The notes under the pieces are model-generated. The model saw nothing but the letters and a program-made list of their open reading frames with translations, was not told the origin of the DNA and did no database searches. Made by a program: the position numbers and the translations under genes. Shown here piece by piece: positions 8,453 to 17,045 of a stretch of 64,000 bases of DNA (position 1 is its first letter; every line of letters starts with the position of its first letter). The DNA comes from CAXTPV01 sp965276715 (GTDB lineage Bacteria > Pseudomonadota > Alphaproteobacteria > Acetobacterales > Acetobacteraceae). The stretch is taken from the NCBI GenBank assembly GCA_965276715.1, contig OZ255622.1:2108001-2172000 (forward strand), written 5' to 3'.

Positions 8453-9421
8453 TTGGCAACCGCCGAAGGCCTCGTGCCCGTGACCGTGCTGACCGGCTAT
8501 CTCGGCGCCGGCAAGACCACCCTGCTCAACCGCATCCTGTCCGAGCAGCACGGCCGCAAATACGCCGTCGTGGTCAACGAATTCGGCGAGCTCGGCATCG
8601 ACAACGACCTCGTCGTCGACACCGACGAGGAAGTCTTCGAGATGAACAACGGCTGCGTCTGCTGCACCGTGCGCGGCGACCTGATCCGCATCGTCAATGG
8701 TCTGATGAAGCGCCGCGGCAGGTTCGACGGCATCATCATCGAGACCACCGGCCTCGCCAACCCGGCTCCCGTCGCCCAGACCTTCTTTGTCGACGACGAT
8801 GTCAAGTCGCGCACCCGCCTCGACGCCATCGTCACCGTCGTCGATGCGAAAAACCTGCCCGCCCGCCTCGCCGACAGCGCCGAAGCCCATGCCCAGATCG
8901 CCTTCGCCGACGTCGTGGTTCTCAACAAGACCGACCTCGTCACCCCGGGCGAACTCGACACCGTCGAGGCCTCGATCCGACACATCAACCACGCCGCCCG
9001 CATCATCCGCGCCGAACGCGGCCAGGTCCCGATCACCGAGCTGCTCGATCAGGGCGCCTTCGATCTCGCCCGCATCCTCGAACGCGAGCCCGACTTCCTC
9101 GACAGCACCGAGCATTCCCACGACGACGACGTCAACAGCATGTCGTTCGAAGTCACCCAGCCGATCGACGGCAAACGCTTTCAGGCCTGGATCGGCCTGC
9201 TGCTGCAGGAACGCGGCGGCGACCTCCTGCGCACCAAGGGCATCCTCGACTTCGCCGGCGAGAACCGCCGCTTCGCCTTCCAGGCGGTCCACATGATGGC
9301 CGACGGCGACTTCATCGGCCCCTGGCGCGACGGCGAGAAACGCAGCTCCCGCCTGGTGTTCATCGGCCGCAACCTTAATCGTGTGCAGTTCAGGCGGGGG
9401 TTCGAGAGCTGCGTGGCGTAG
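8453..9421 (+). CDS. CobW/COG0523-family GTPase (metal chaperone)
   Basis: 322 residues. Walker A GYLGAGKTT lies at about 15-23, the metal-binding GCVCC motif at 67-71, Walker B/switch elements around IIIETTGLANPAP, and the guanine-specificity NKTD follows. A His/Asp-rich stretch (SHDDDV) precedes the C-terminal CobW_C domain. Family members deliver zinc or other metals using GTP. The start is TTG at 8453, chosen because AGGAGA at 8441-8446 is well placed and overlaps the stop of the GST gene; longer starts would invade that gene. The WD40-like gene follows after a palindromic repeat. Confidence 0.93.
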   Translation: MATAEGLVPVTVLTGYLGAGKTTLLNRILSEQHGRKYAVVVNEFGELGIDNDLVVDTDEEVFEMNNGCVCCTVRGDLIRIVNGLMKRRGRFDGIIIETTGLANPAPVAQTFFVDDDVKSRTRLDAIVTVVDAKNLPARLADSAEAHAQIAFADVVVLNKTDLVTPGELDTVEASIRHINHAARIIRAERGQVPITELLDQGAFDLARILEREPDFLDSTEHSHDDDVNSMSFEVTQPIDGKRFQAWIGLLLQERGGDLLRTKGILDFAGENRRFAFQAVHMMADGDFIGPWRDGEKRSSRLVFIGRNLNRVQFRRGFESCVA

Positions 9422-9428
9422 GGCAAGG

Positions 9429-9469
9429 CCAGGGCTCTGCCCTGGACCCGCTGGGGCGAGCCGCCCCAG
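9429..9469. repeat. Extragenic palindrome pair (family copy A)
   Basis: Two adjacent perfect hairpins: CCAGGGC/GCCCTGG with a 3-base loop (9429-9445) and CTGGGGCG/CGCCCCAG with a 3-base loop (9451-9469). No T-run follows, so this is not a standard intrinsic terminator. Similar two-hairpin or longer elements recur between genes at 16921, 42742, 55348 and 58964. Confidence 0.75.
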
Positions 9470-9513
9470 ACCCGCGTCAAGGATTCCTCGCCCAACGCGG
9501 GCGGACGCGGCGG

Positions 9514-10479
9514 GTGGACGCGACGGTGACCGGGTGCGCCTTCGACAAGTCGAACACGAGAATCGCTTTCGCCACCGGCGAGGGCACACTTCACATCACG
9601 CCGGTCACCGCCAACGAGTGGATCGACATCCAGGCCCACGACGGCGCCATCCTTTCGCTCGCGCCCGACATTGTTGCCGGCGGCTTCCTGACCGGCGGCG
9701 ATGACGGCGCGCTCAACCGCGTCGGCGCCGAGGCGACGGCACTCGCCCAGTTCGGCGGCCGCTGGGTCGAAAGCATCGCGAGCCATCCCGACGGACTGAT
9801 CGCAGCCGCCGCCGGCAAGCGCGTGACAGTGTTCGATGCGAACGGCGCAACCCTCAAGACCCTGGAGCACCCGTCGACCGTCACCGGCGTGATCTTCGAC
9901 GCCAAGGGCAAGCGCGTCGCCGCCTCCCACTACAACGGTGCCTCGCTGTGGTTCGTCGCCGCCAAGACCGACACGCCACGCCGAATGGAGTGGAAAGGCA
10001 GCCATATCGGCCTCGCCCTCCACCCGCAGGGCGAGGCCCTCGTCACCGCCATGCAGGAGAACGCGCTGCATGGCTGGCGCATCTCCGACGGCCACAACAT
10101 GCAAATGTCCGGCTACCCGCAGAAAACCCTGTCGCTGTCGTTCTCCAGGACCGGCAAATGGCTCGCCACGTCCGGCGCCGAGGCCGTCGTCCTCTGGCCC
10201 TTCTTCGGCGACGGCCCGATGGGGAAGGCTCCGCTCGAGATCGGAGGCGGATCCGCCTTCTGCACGCGCGTCGCCTGCCACCCCCAGCAGGACATGCTCG
10301 CCGCCGGCTTCGCCGACGGTTCCGTCCTGATCGCCGACATCGGAACCGAGCGTATCCTCCTCGTCAGCCCACCCGGCGACGGGCCCGTCACCGCGCTCGC
10401 CTGCAGCCACGACGGCGCCACCCTCGCCTTCGGCACCGAAGCCGGCCTCCTCGCCATCGTGGACCTGACAAAGCGCTGA
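9514..10479 (+). CDS. WD40-repeat-like beta-propeller protein
   Basis: 321 residues made of repeated blades: several GxxDGxL or SxxGxxLA patterns (TGGDDGALNR, SHPDGLIAAAAG, SFSRTGKWLATSG, GFADGSVLIAD, SHDGATLAFG), with canonical WD dipeptides largely eroded. No signal peptide, so probably cytosolic. The start is GTG at 9514; there is no good upstream alternative because a palindromic repeat fills the gap. Its place just after the CobW GTPase suggests a partner role in metal handling, but this is contextual. WD40-like propellers are scaffolds and no enzymatic motif is seen. Confidence 0.8.
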   Translation: MDATVTGCAFDKSNTRIAFATGEGTLHITPVTANEWIDIQAHDGAILSLAPDIVAGGFLTGGDDGALNRVGAEATALAQFGGRWVESIASHPDGLIAAAAGKRVTVFDANGATLKTLEHPSTVTGVIFDAKGKRVAASHYNGASLWFVAAKTDTPRRMEWKGSHIGLALHPQGEALVTAMQENALHGWRISDGHNMQMSGYPQKTLSLSFSRTGKWLATSGAEAVVLWPFFGDGPMGKAPLEIGGGSAFCTRVACHPQQDMLAAGFADGSVLIADIGTERILLVSPPGDGPVTALACSHDGATLAFGTEAGLLAIVDLTKR

Positions 10480-10669
10480 TCGGGCGCTCCTCGCCTGGGT
10501 CTGTCTTGCGGAGAGCGCCTCCTGCGCGTCCGAAAACCTTGATGCCTTCATCGTCCTCCACTCCGCCAAGCCAACGCAATCCGAGGCGGAAAACTCTACC
10601 TACAAACGGTCCATTTTACAGGGAGTAGATCAGAATTTTCAGTGACGTTATCCCTGCGGGCCACTTCAG

Positions 10670-11497
10670 TCATCTCGGATTCCTCTGATCTGACCTCATT
10701 GCATCACCGATTAGGCTTAGGTAGCAGACGTCAATTGGGCCTTTGGGTGTTAGTTTGTACGCGTCGATCAGGTTCTGGGCGTTGACGAGGTAGCGCATGT
10801 CTGCGCCATCGTTTGACACTATAAACGTATAAAGTTCTATAAACACCTGACCGGTTGAGTGACCATCAAGAAATCCCGGAAAGAAACCAGTCTTGGTAAT
10901 CTTCCTTCGTTGCAAGGATGCCGTAATTTTTGGCCAACTCCTAAGAACGTAGCCTGGATAGATACTTTATTAACCTGGCGAGAACCAGCTACCAAGACCG
11001 GCTCTCATGATCACCCCAGAATTCTGGTCAAGCAACAGGCCGTTTGGTCCTCGCTCGATAGATGAGATAGCATCGGTCCCAAAACCTGATGGCAACACTG
11101 TGATTCTGGTGAATGGATCGAGGTGGGCTGAGCTTGTCTGGATGGCGACGAGCTTGGGGCTCCCATCGTTGAAAATATCGGCTCTAAATGCGCCCCAGCT
11201 GGACGTTCCGGTCGCGATGGGAGGGAGCCGGAATCCATAAGCCCGGAAATCGAGAGCTCGTGCGACCTCGAAATCGGTGTTGGTGGAAGAAGCTGGGTTA
11301 TTGACCTCGGTGATTGGAGGCACCCTTCCGTGCCGAAGGTCGTTCAAGCCCTGGTTGAGGAAGTGGTTGTATGCTCGGGCGAGCGGCTTGCAAACCGCCG
11401 GGTCAGAGTCGAATTGCAGCTCGTAATGAGCTGGGTCGCCATGCTGGCGTGTCGGTGCCTCATTCGATAGGATGAGGCATGCTAATAATAGGCACAT
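10670..11497 (-). pseudogene. Broken gene for a secreted protein of unknown family
   Basis: Read on the minus strand from the ATG at 11497, the product begins MCLLLACLILS, a signal-peptide-like stretch, and continues to a double in-frame stop TAATAA at about 10967-10972. The same frame then stays open for roughly 97 more codons (GYVLRSWPKITASLQRR and on) to a stop at 10670. The region ADIFNDGSPKLVAIQ resembles FG-GAP/VCBS-type segments. The longer reading makes one plausible protein, so I call it a gene interrupted by nonsense codons. A GTG at 11626 gives a longer but less likely N-terminus. Base composition is visibly lower in GC than the neighbours, a sign of transfer. An intact shorter gene (10970-11497) is the alternative. 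Confidence 0.45.
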
Positions 11498-11938
11498 CTC
11501 ACGGAAACCCAGACGTTGCCTTCCAGGCCTCTTTGGTTTGGGCGTTGGAGGCCGCTCTGATGTCTGTTTCGCAGTGTTGAAGATCAGCATGCCTACACGT
11601 TCGCGGAAGCGTTCATTAAGAAACACAACATTTATTGTTACAACCCGGTCTGAGGCTCTCGGCGTTACCGGGACCCCATATACGTCCCGACGTTTTAACT
11701 AGCTTCCCCCCACGCTCAGTCGCTCAGTAGAGGACTTTGCTGTTTCAAATCGAAGAAATTACGCAACCAAGCCAGAATTTGATCGGAATTCGGCATGGCT
11801 TCCCTCCGGTCTCAACTGACTCGAGAGAACGTCGCGCCCTGCGCATAGAACAAAAGGGTATCGAGAGTCGAACCAGACCGTGTTTACGGAAGGCCTAGAT
11901 CCCCCTATCGTTCATACACGTAGTCACGAGAAGAAGCG
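11498..11938. other. Low-GC intergenic region upstream of the alpha-2-macroglobulin gene
   Basis: About 440 bases of below-average GC with no supported gene on either strand. It should contain the promoter of the macroglobulin gene; a GAGAAGA stretch just before the ATG at 11939 can serve as ribosome site. I see no clear -35/-10 pair, repeat or terminator. Confidence 0.5.
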
Positions 11939-14900
11939 ATGAGACGTCAAGCATTTGCATTTGTCTCGCTCGTGCTCGTGCTCGTGCTCGTGCTCGTCTC
12001 GTCTGGCGCGGTGCGTGCTCTAGCGCAGGTGCCCGACCTGCAGTTCGAGCGCCTGATCGTCAACACCGGCGGCGAGCGCGCCGAGGCCTGCCTGCGGTTC
12101 AACCAGCGGATGGACCCGCGTATCGAGGCGCACAACGGCGACTACCTCAAACTCACGCCCAGCCTCGCACCTTCCCTCCATGTCGACGGCAAGGACCTCT
12201 GCCTGTCCGGCCTTGCCTACGGCCGCTCCTACAAGCTGACCATGCTGCATGGACTGACATCCGCGGACGGCGGCCGTCTCGTCGCCGATCGTGACGTCCG
12301 CGTCTCGCTCGGCGACCGGCTTCCCCTGGTCTCGATCGCCGGCACCGGCTTCATCCTTCCCCGTCTGGCTGCCTCCGGCCTGACGATCGACACCGTCAAT
12401 GTCGATCGTCTGCGCATCCACATCCTGCGCATGAGCGACCGTCTGCTCACGACGTCGTCATCACCACTCGCATCCGCCGGCGCCGAGATGAACGCCTATG
12501 CCATCCGCGAACTGCTCGCCAACCAGGCGAGCGTCGTCTGGACCGGCACCATGGAGGTGCGCCACGATCCGAACCGCACCATCCAGACCGCCTTTCCGCT
12601 CGACGACGCGATCGGCCATCAGGGTGCCGGCGCCTATCTCGTCATCGCCGAGAACGCGGTCTCGGCGATGCCCGCGGACATCTTCTCGTCGGCCGACCAG
12701 ACCGACGACCAGAGCGCCCGAAACGGCCAATACAATGCCGTCGCGTCGCACTGGGTCATCAGTACCGATATCGCGCTGACCACCCTGACCGGCGCCGACG
12801 GCCTGCACGTCTTCGCCCGCTCGCTCGCAACCGCGCAGCCGATGCCGGGCGTCAAGATCTCGCTCATCGCGACTGGTCTCGACGTGCTCGGCGCGCAGAC
12901 CACCGGCATCGACGGTCAGGCCGTGTTTCCCGCGGGCCTGCTCCGCGGCCGCGGTTCCAAACTCGCCAAGACGCTGACCGCCATCGCGAACCACGACTTC
13001 ACCACGCTCGATCTCGGCCGGCCCGCGTTCGACCTCTCCGACCGTGGCGTCTCCGGACGCCCGCAGGCCGGTCCGGTCGACGCGTTCCTCGCCACCGACC
13101 GCGGCGTCTACCGCCCCGGCGAGACCGTCCATGTGGTGGCCCTCGTCCGCGACCGCCTCGGCATCGGCCTCGACACGCAGGTCAGCCTCATCCTCCGTCG
13201 GCCCGACAACGTTCAGGCCAGCCGCATCGATCTCGCGGGATCGATGCAGGGCGGCGTCCAGCACGACTTCCTCATCAGCCCGACCGCCGCCCGCGGACAA
13301 TGGAGCGTCGAGGCAAGCACCGATCCAACCCTCCCGCCGGTCGGCCGCGCGACCTTCGCCGTGCAGGATTTCGTTCCGCAACAACTCGCCGTGCATCTCG
13401 CGCCGTCAGCCGACCATCTCACGCCGGGCGCGCCCATCGCCTTTACCGTCGACGGCCGGTTCCTCTATGGCGCGCCGGCCGCTGGCCTGCACGGCGAGGC
13501 GACGCTGCGCATCGTGCGCGACGATGAACCGGTTCCTGGCGCCCCCGCCGGCTACCGGTTCGGGATCGAAGACGACAAAGTCGAGGCCGGCGAACAGAAG
13601 ATCGACATGCCGGACGCCGACGCAAACGGCCATAGTGCCGCGAGCGGCGCGTTCGACGTCCCCGCGACGGTCTCGTCGCCGCTCGCCGGGATCCTCACCG
13701 CCGGCCTCGTCGAGCCGACCGGCCGCGTGGTCTCCGACAGCGCGACCTTGCATATCCGCAATCAGGCGATGCTGATCGGCGTGCGCGCGCGGATCGGCGC
13801 CACCCCCAGCGATTTCGATGCCAATACCCAGGCGGATTTCGACATCCTGGCCTACGGCCGCGACGCCAGGCCGATCTCGGCGCCCGGACTGCAATGGTCG
13901 ATCATCCGCGAGAATCGCGTCTTCGACTGGTTCGACGCCGGCGGGTCCTGGACCTTCCATTACCACACCGTCGACGAGCCGATCGCCGACGGCCGGACCG
14001 ACGTCGCCGCCGGCCGTGCCGCGACCGTCACCCGCGGTCTCGGCTGGGGCCACTACCGGTTCGTTGCCACCGACATCGCGACCGGCACGTCCAGCAGCAC
14101 CGGCTTCGACATTGGTTGGGCCGAGGTCTCCACCGACGCCGACACCCCGGACAAGATCGCCGTGACCGCGCAATCGACCAGGCTTGCGGTCGGCCAGACC
14201 ACCCGTCTGCACATCGACACCCCGTTCGCCGGGCAAGCCCAACTCGTCATCGCCAACGACCGCGTCCTCGAGACGCGCCGTTTCGCGGTTCCGAAAACCG
14301 GTGCCGACATCGCGGTCACCGCTTCGTCCGATTGGGGACCGGGCGCTTACGTCATGGTCTCGCTCTATCGCCCATTGGCTGCCCCCGCCCGGCCGCATGA
14401 TCCGGTCCGCGCGATCGGGCTCGCCTACCTCGCCGTCGACCAGAGCGCGCACACCCTGTCGGTGTCCCTCCATCCGCCGCCCGTCGCGGCACCGCGCCAG
14501 ACGATCGCGATCCCGATCCACGTCGCCGGCGCCGCTCCCGGCGATACCGCCTTCGTGACACTCGCGGCCGTCGACGAGGGCATCCTGCAGATCACCCGGT
14601 TCGCCTCTCCCGATCCGGCGGCCTTCCTGTTCGGCCATCGCCGTCTCGGCGTCGACATGCGTGACGATTACGGGCGCCTGCTCGACGCCGGCCGCAATCT
14701 CGGCGCGCTCCGCGAAGGCGGCGATGCCGGCATCGGCGGCGCCGGCCTCGCGGTCACCAGCACCAGGATCGTCTCGCTGTTCGCCGGCCCCGTCGCGGTC
14801 GACGCCGGCGGCAACGCGATCATCCATCTCGCCGTCCCTGACTTCGAGGGCCAGCTTCGCCTGATGGCGATCGCCTGGACCCGCAACGCCGTCGGCAGCG

Positions 14901-16891
14901 CCTCGATCCCGATGATCGTCCGCGATCCGGTCTTCGCCGAAATCGACCTGCCCCGCTTCCTCGCCCCCGGCGACACCGCCCGCATTGCTGTCGGCCTGGT
15001 CGACAATGACGTTGCCGCCGGCGCCTACCACCTCGACGTCACCGCGGCCGGCCCCGCCACTCTCGGGGCAGGACATCACATCGACGCGACGCTGGCCGCC
15101 AGCACGCGCCGCCAGTTTGCACTCGATCTCACCGGTTCCGATATCGGCGTCGCCATTATCGACGCCTCCCTGTCCGGACCGAACGGTTTCCACCAACGCC
15201 GCACCTGGTCGATCGCGGTCCGTCCGGCACACGCCCAGGTCTCCCTGCAACAGACCGCCCTGCAGAAGCCTGGCGAAAGCTTCACGCTCGATCCCCGACA
15301 GCTCGACACCTTCATCCCGGGCAGCGTCACCGTCAGCGTGGGCTATGCCGGCTATGCCGGCCTCGACGCATCGAGCCTCCTGCAGACCCTCTACACCTAT
15401 CCGTTCGGCTGCACCGAGCAGCTCGCCTCGACCGCCTGGCCGCTGATCTATTTCAACGACCCCGGCCTGCTCGGCCGTGTCCCGCGCAACGAGGGCGCCA
15501 AGGCGAGGGTCCAGCAAGCCGTCCAGACCATCCTCGACCGCGAGGATCCCGCCGGCCGCTTCGGACTGTGGCGCGTCGGCGACGGCGAGGCCTCGCCCTG
15601 GCTCGACGACTACGCGACCGACTTCCTGATGCACGCCAAGGAGGCCGGCTTCGACGTGCCGGCCGACGCGCTCGACCGCGCGCTCGGCTGGATCGGCCAG
15701 GAGGTCGGCCAATCCGACGAATACCAGGACAGCGCCTTTGCCTCCGTGCGCGACGATTCCCGCGCCTATGGCTGGTATGTCCTTACCCGCGCGGGGCGCC
15801 CCGATCTCGGCACCATGCGGCGCGAGCACGATACCCTGTCCTTGATCGAACCCCGGCACGGCGAGCCGTCCTTCGCCGCCTGGTCGGACACCAATGAGGT
15901 GGCGGCCCCGCTCTCGCTTGCCCATCTCGCCGGCGCCCTCTCGCTGATGCAGGACCATGCCCGCGCCCACGACACCTTCCGCCTCGCGGTCGAGAATCTC
16001 GGTGCCACCCGCCACGGCAGGCCAGGCTGGGGCGACTGGGGCTACTGGTCCTATGTTCGTGACCTCGCCGGCCTCGTCGCGCTCTCCGCCGACAGCGGCG
16101 AGGATGCGATCGCCCAGTCGCTGATCGACCAGTTCGGCCTGCTCGACCTCACCGCGCCCTGGCTCAGCACCCAGGAAATGGCATCCCTGCTCTCGGCCGC
16201 CCACGCGCTCAACCGCGATGAGCCCGGCCGCGCCGTCACCGTCGGCGGCCATCCCGTTGCCCCGCTCAAGCTCCCCGCGAGCTTCGCCCCGACACTCGCC
16301 GAAATGAAGGCCGGCTACACCGTCGCCAACACCGGTTCCAAACCGCTCTGGCGAACCCTGCTGGTCCAGGGCTCGCCTCTCGCGGCCTTTCCCGCCGTGC
16401 AGGCCGGCTATCAGCTCGAACGCCACGAACTCACCCTCGATGGCAAGCCGGTCGACATTTCCCATCTGCGCCAGAACGACCGGTTCCTCGTCGTCCTGTC
16501 CGGCAGTTCGTCGGACGACGCCGATCATCGTACCGTCGTCGTGGACCCGCTTCCCGCCGGCTGGGAGATCGAGGCCACGATCGGCAAGCCTGACCAGTTC
16601 GACTTCCTCGGTGCTCTCACCCGCACGCGCGTGGCCGAAGCGCGTGATGATCGCTACGTCGCCGCCTTCGACCTCGGCTCCGGCCTGAACGCCGGCCAAT
16701 TCGCCATCAACGAGGTCGATGACGACAAAGGCCCCACTCCGCTCGGCCAGAACGAGTTCCGTGTCGCCTACATCGTCCGCGTCGTCACGCCGGGCCGCTT
16801 CACCCGGCCCGAAGCGGTCGTCAACGACATGTATCGTCCACACGTGATGGCCCGCACCGAAGCCGGGATGACAATCGCTGACCCGCGCTAA
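11939..16891 (+). CDS. Bacterial alpha-2-macroglobulin (YfhM type)
   Basis: A 1650-residue secreted protease trap. A signal peptide (residues 1 to about 30, ending ALA-Q) is followed by repeated MG domains, a bait-like region, and the thioester motif CTEQ in PFGCTEQLAS with Cys1158 as the reactive residue. After it comes the helical thioester domain (DDYATDFLMHA, WGDWGYWSY) and a C-terminal receptor-like domain. Unlike E. coli YfhM there is no lipobox cysteine, so it is probably soluble in the periplasm. pbpC follows, the known macroglobulin/PbpC pairing in which the pair guards and repairs the cell wall. The signal peptide is encoded partly by a hexanucleotide repeat. Confidence 0.95.
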   Translation: MRRQAFAFVSLVLVLVLVLVSSGAVRALAQVPDLQFERLIVNTGGERAEACLRFNQRMDPRIEAHNGDYLKLTPSLAPSLHVDGKDLCLSGLAYGRSYKLTMLHGLTSADGGRLVADRDVRVSLGDRLPLVSIAGTGFILPRLAASGLTIDTVNVDRLRIHILRMSDRLLTTSSSPLASAGAEMNAYAIRELLANQASVVWTGTMEVRHDPNRTIQTAFPLDDAIGHQGAGAYLVIAENAVSAMPADIFSSADQTDDQSARNGQYNAVASHWVISTDIALTTLTGADGLHVFARSLATAQPMPGVKISLIATGLDVLGAQTTGIDGQAVFPAGLLRGRGSKLAKTLTAIANHDFTTLDLGRPAFDLSDRGVSGRPQAGPVDAFLATDRGVYRPGETVHVVALVRDRLGIGLDTQVSLILRRPDNVQASRIDLAGSMQGGVQHDFLISPTAARGQWSVEASTDPTLPPVGRATFAVQDFVPQQLAVHLAPSADHLTPGAPIAFTVDGRFLYGAPAAGLHGEATLRIVRDDEPVPGAPAGYRFGIEDDKVEAGEQKIDMPDADANGHSAASGAFDVPATVSSPLAGILTAGLVEPTGRVVSDSATLHIRNQAMLIGVRARIGATPSDFDANTQADFDILAYGRDARPISAPGLQWSIIRENRVFDWFDAGGSWTFHYHTVDEPIADGRTDVAAGRAATVTRGLGWGHYRFVATDIATGTSSSTGFDIGWAEVSTDADTPDKIAVTAQSTRLAVGQTTRLHIDTPFAGQAQLVIANDRVLETRRFAVPKTGADIAVTASSDWGPGAYVMVSLYRPLAAPARPHDPVRAIGLAYLAVDQSAHTLSVSLHPPPVAAPRQTIAIPIHVAGAAPGDTAFVTLAAVDEGILQITRFASPDPAAFLFGHRRLGVDMRDDYGRLLDAGRNLGALREGGDAGIGGAGLAVTSTRIVSLFAGPVAVDAGGNAIIHLAVPDFEGQLRLMAIAWTRNAVGSASIPMIVRDPVFAEIDLPRFLAPGDTARIAVGLVDNDVAAGAYHLDVTAAGPATLGAGHHIDATLAASTRRQFALDLTGSDIGVAIIDASLSGPNGFHQRRTWSIAVRPAHAQVSLQQTALQKPGESFTLDPRQLDTFIPGSVTVSVGYAGYAGLDASSLLQTLYTYPFGCTEQLASTAWPLIYFNDPGLLGRVPRNEGAKARVQQAVQTILDREDPAGRFGLWRVGDGEASPWLDDYATDFLMHAKEAGFDVPADALDRALGWIGQEVGQSDEYQDSAFASVRDDSRAYGWYVLTRAGRPDLGTMRREHDTLSLIEPRHGEPSFAAWSDTNEVAAPLSLAHLAGALSLMQDHARAHDTFRLAVENLGATRHGRPGWGDWGYWSYVRDLAGLVALSADSGEDAIAQSLIDQFGLLDLTAPWLSTQEMASLLSAAHALNRDEPGRAVTVGGHPVAPLKLPASFAPTLAEMKAGYTVANTGSKPLWRTLLVQGSPLAAFPAVQAGYQLERHELTLDGKPVDISHLRQNDRFLVVLSGSSSDDADHRTVVVDPLPAGWEIEATIGKPDQFDFLGALTRTRVAEARDDRYVAAFDLGSGLNAGQFAINEVDDDKGPTPLGQNEFRVAYIVRVVTPGRFTRPEAVVNDMYRPHVMARTEAGMTIADPR
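11968..11997 (+). repeat. Hexanucleotide tandem repeat in the signal peptide
   Basis: Five perfect copies of GCTCGT encode alternating Leu-Val in the hydrophobic core of the macroglobulin signal peptide. Slippage would add or remove Leu-Val pairs without changing the frame, so it could tune export rather than switch the gene off. Confidence 0.85.
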
Positions 16892-16920
16892 CAAGTGGTT
16901 TCCAAACGCAATCGCCTTTG

Positions 16921-16944
16921 GCGGGGCTTGGGGTGGAGCCCCAA
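16921..16944. repeat. Extragenic palindrome (family copy B, half element)
   Basis: GGGGCT at 16923-16928 pairs with AGCCCC at 16937-16942, or TTGGGG at 16928-16933 with CCCCAA at 16939-16944. The stretch closely matches the right half of the large element at 58964-59077, where TCGGGGC and GCCCCGA flank the same GGA loop. It sits immediately before the apparent remains of the pbpC membrane anchor. Confidence 0.65.
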
Positions 16945-17045
16945 TACTTCTCTTTTTACTTCTGGACCACGTCTTCCCCCCCGATCTCGCCCGCTATGAC
17001 GCCCGCTCGCTCCTCCTCCTCGACCGAGCCGGCCAGCCCGTCGAG

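Noticed and set aside
13406..16894. 1162-codon open frame antisense to the alpha-2-macroglobulin gene
   Set aside because: High GC keeps the antisense frame open; it is Gly/Arg/Asp-rich with no domains, while the sense strand encodes a complete known protein.
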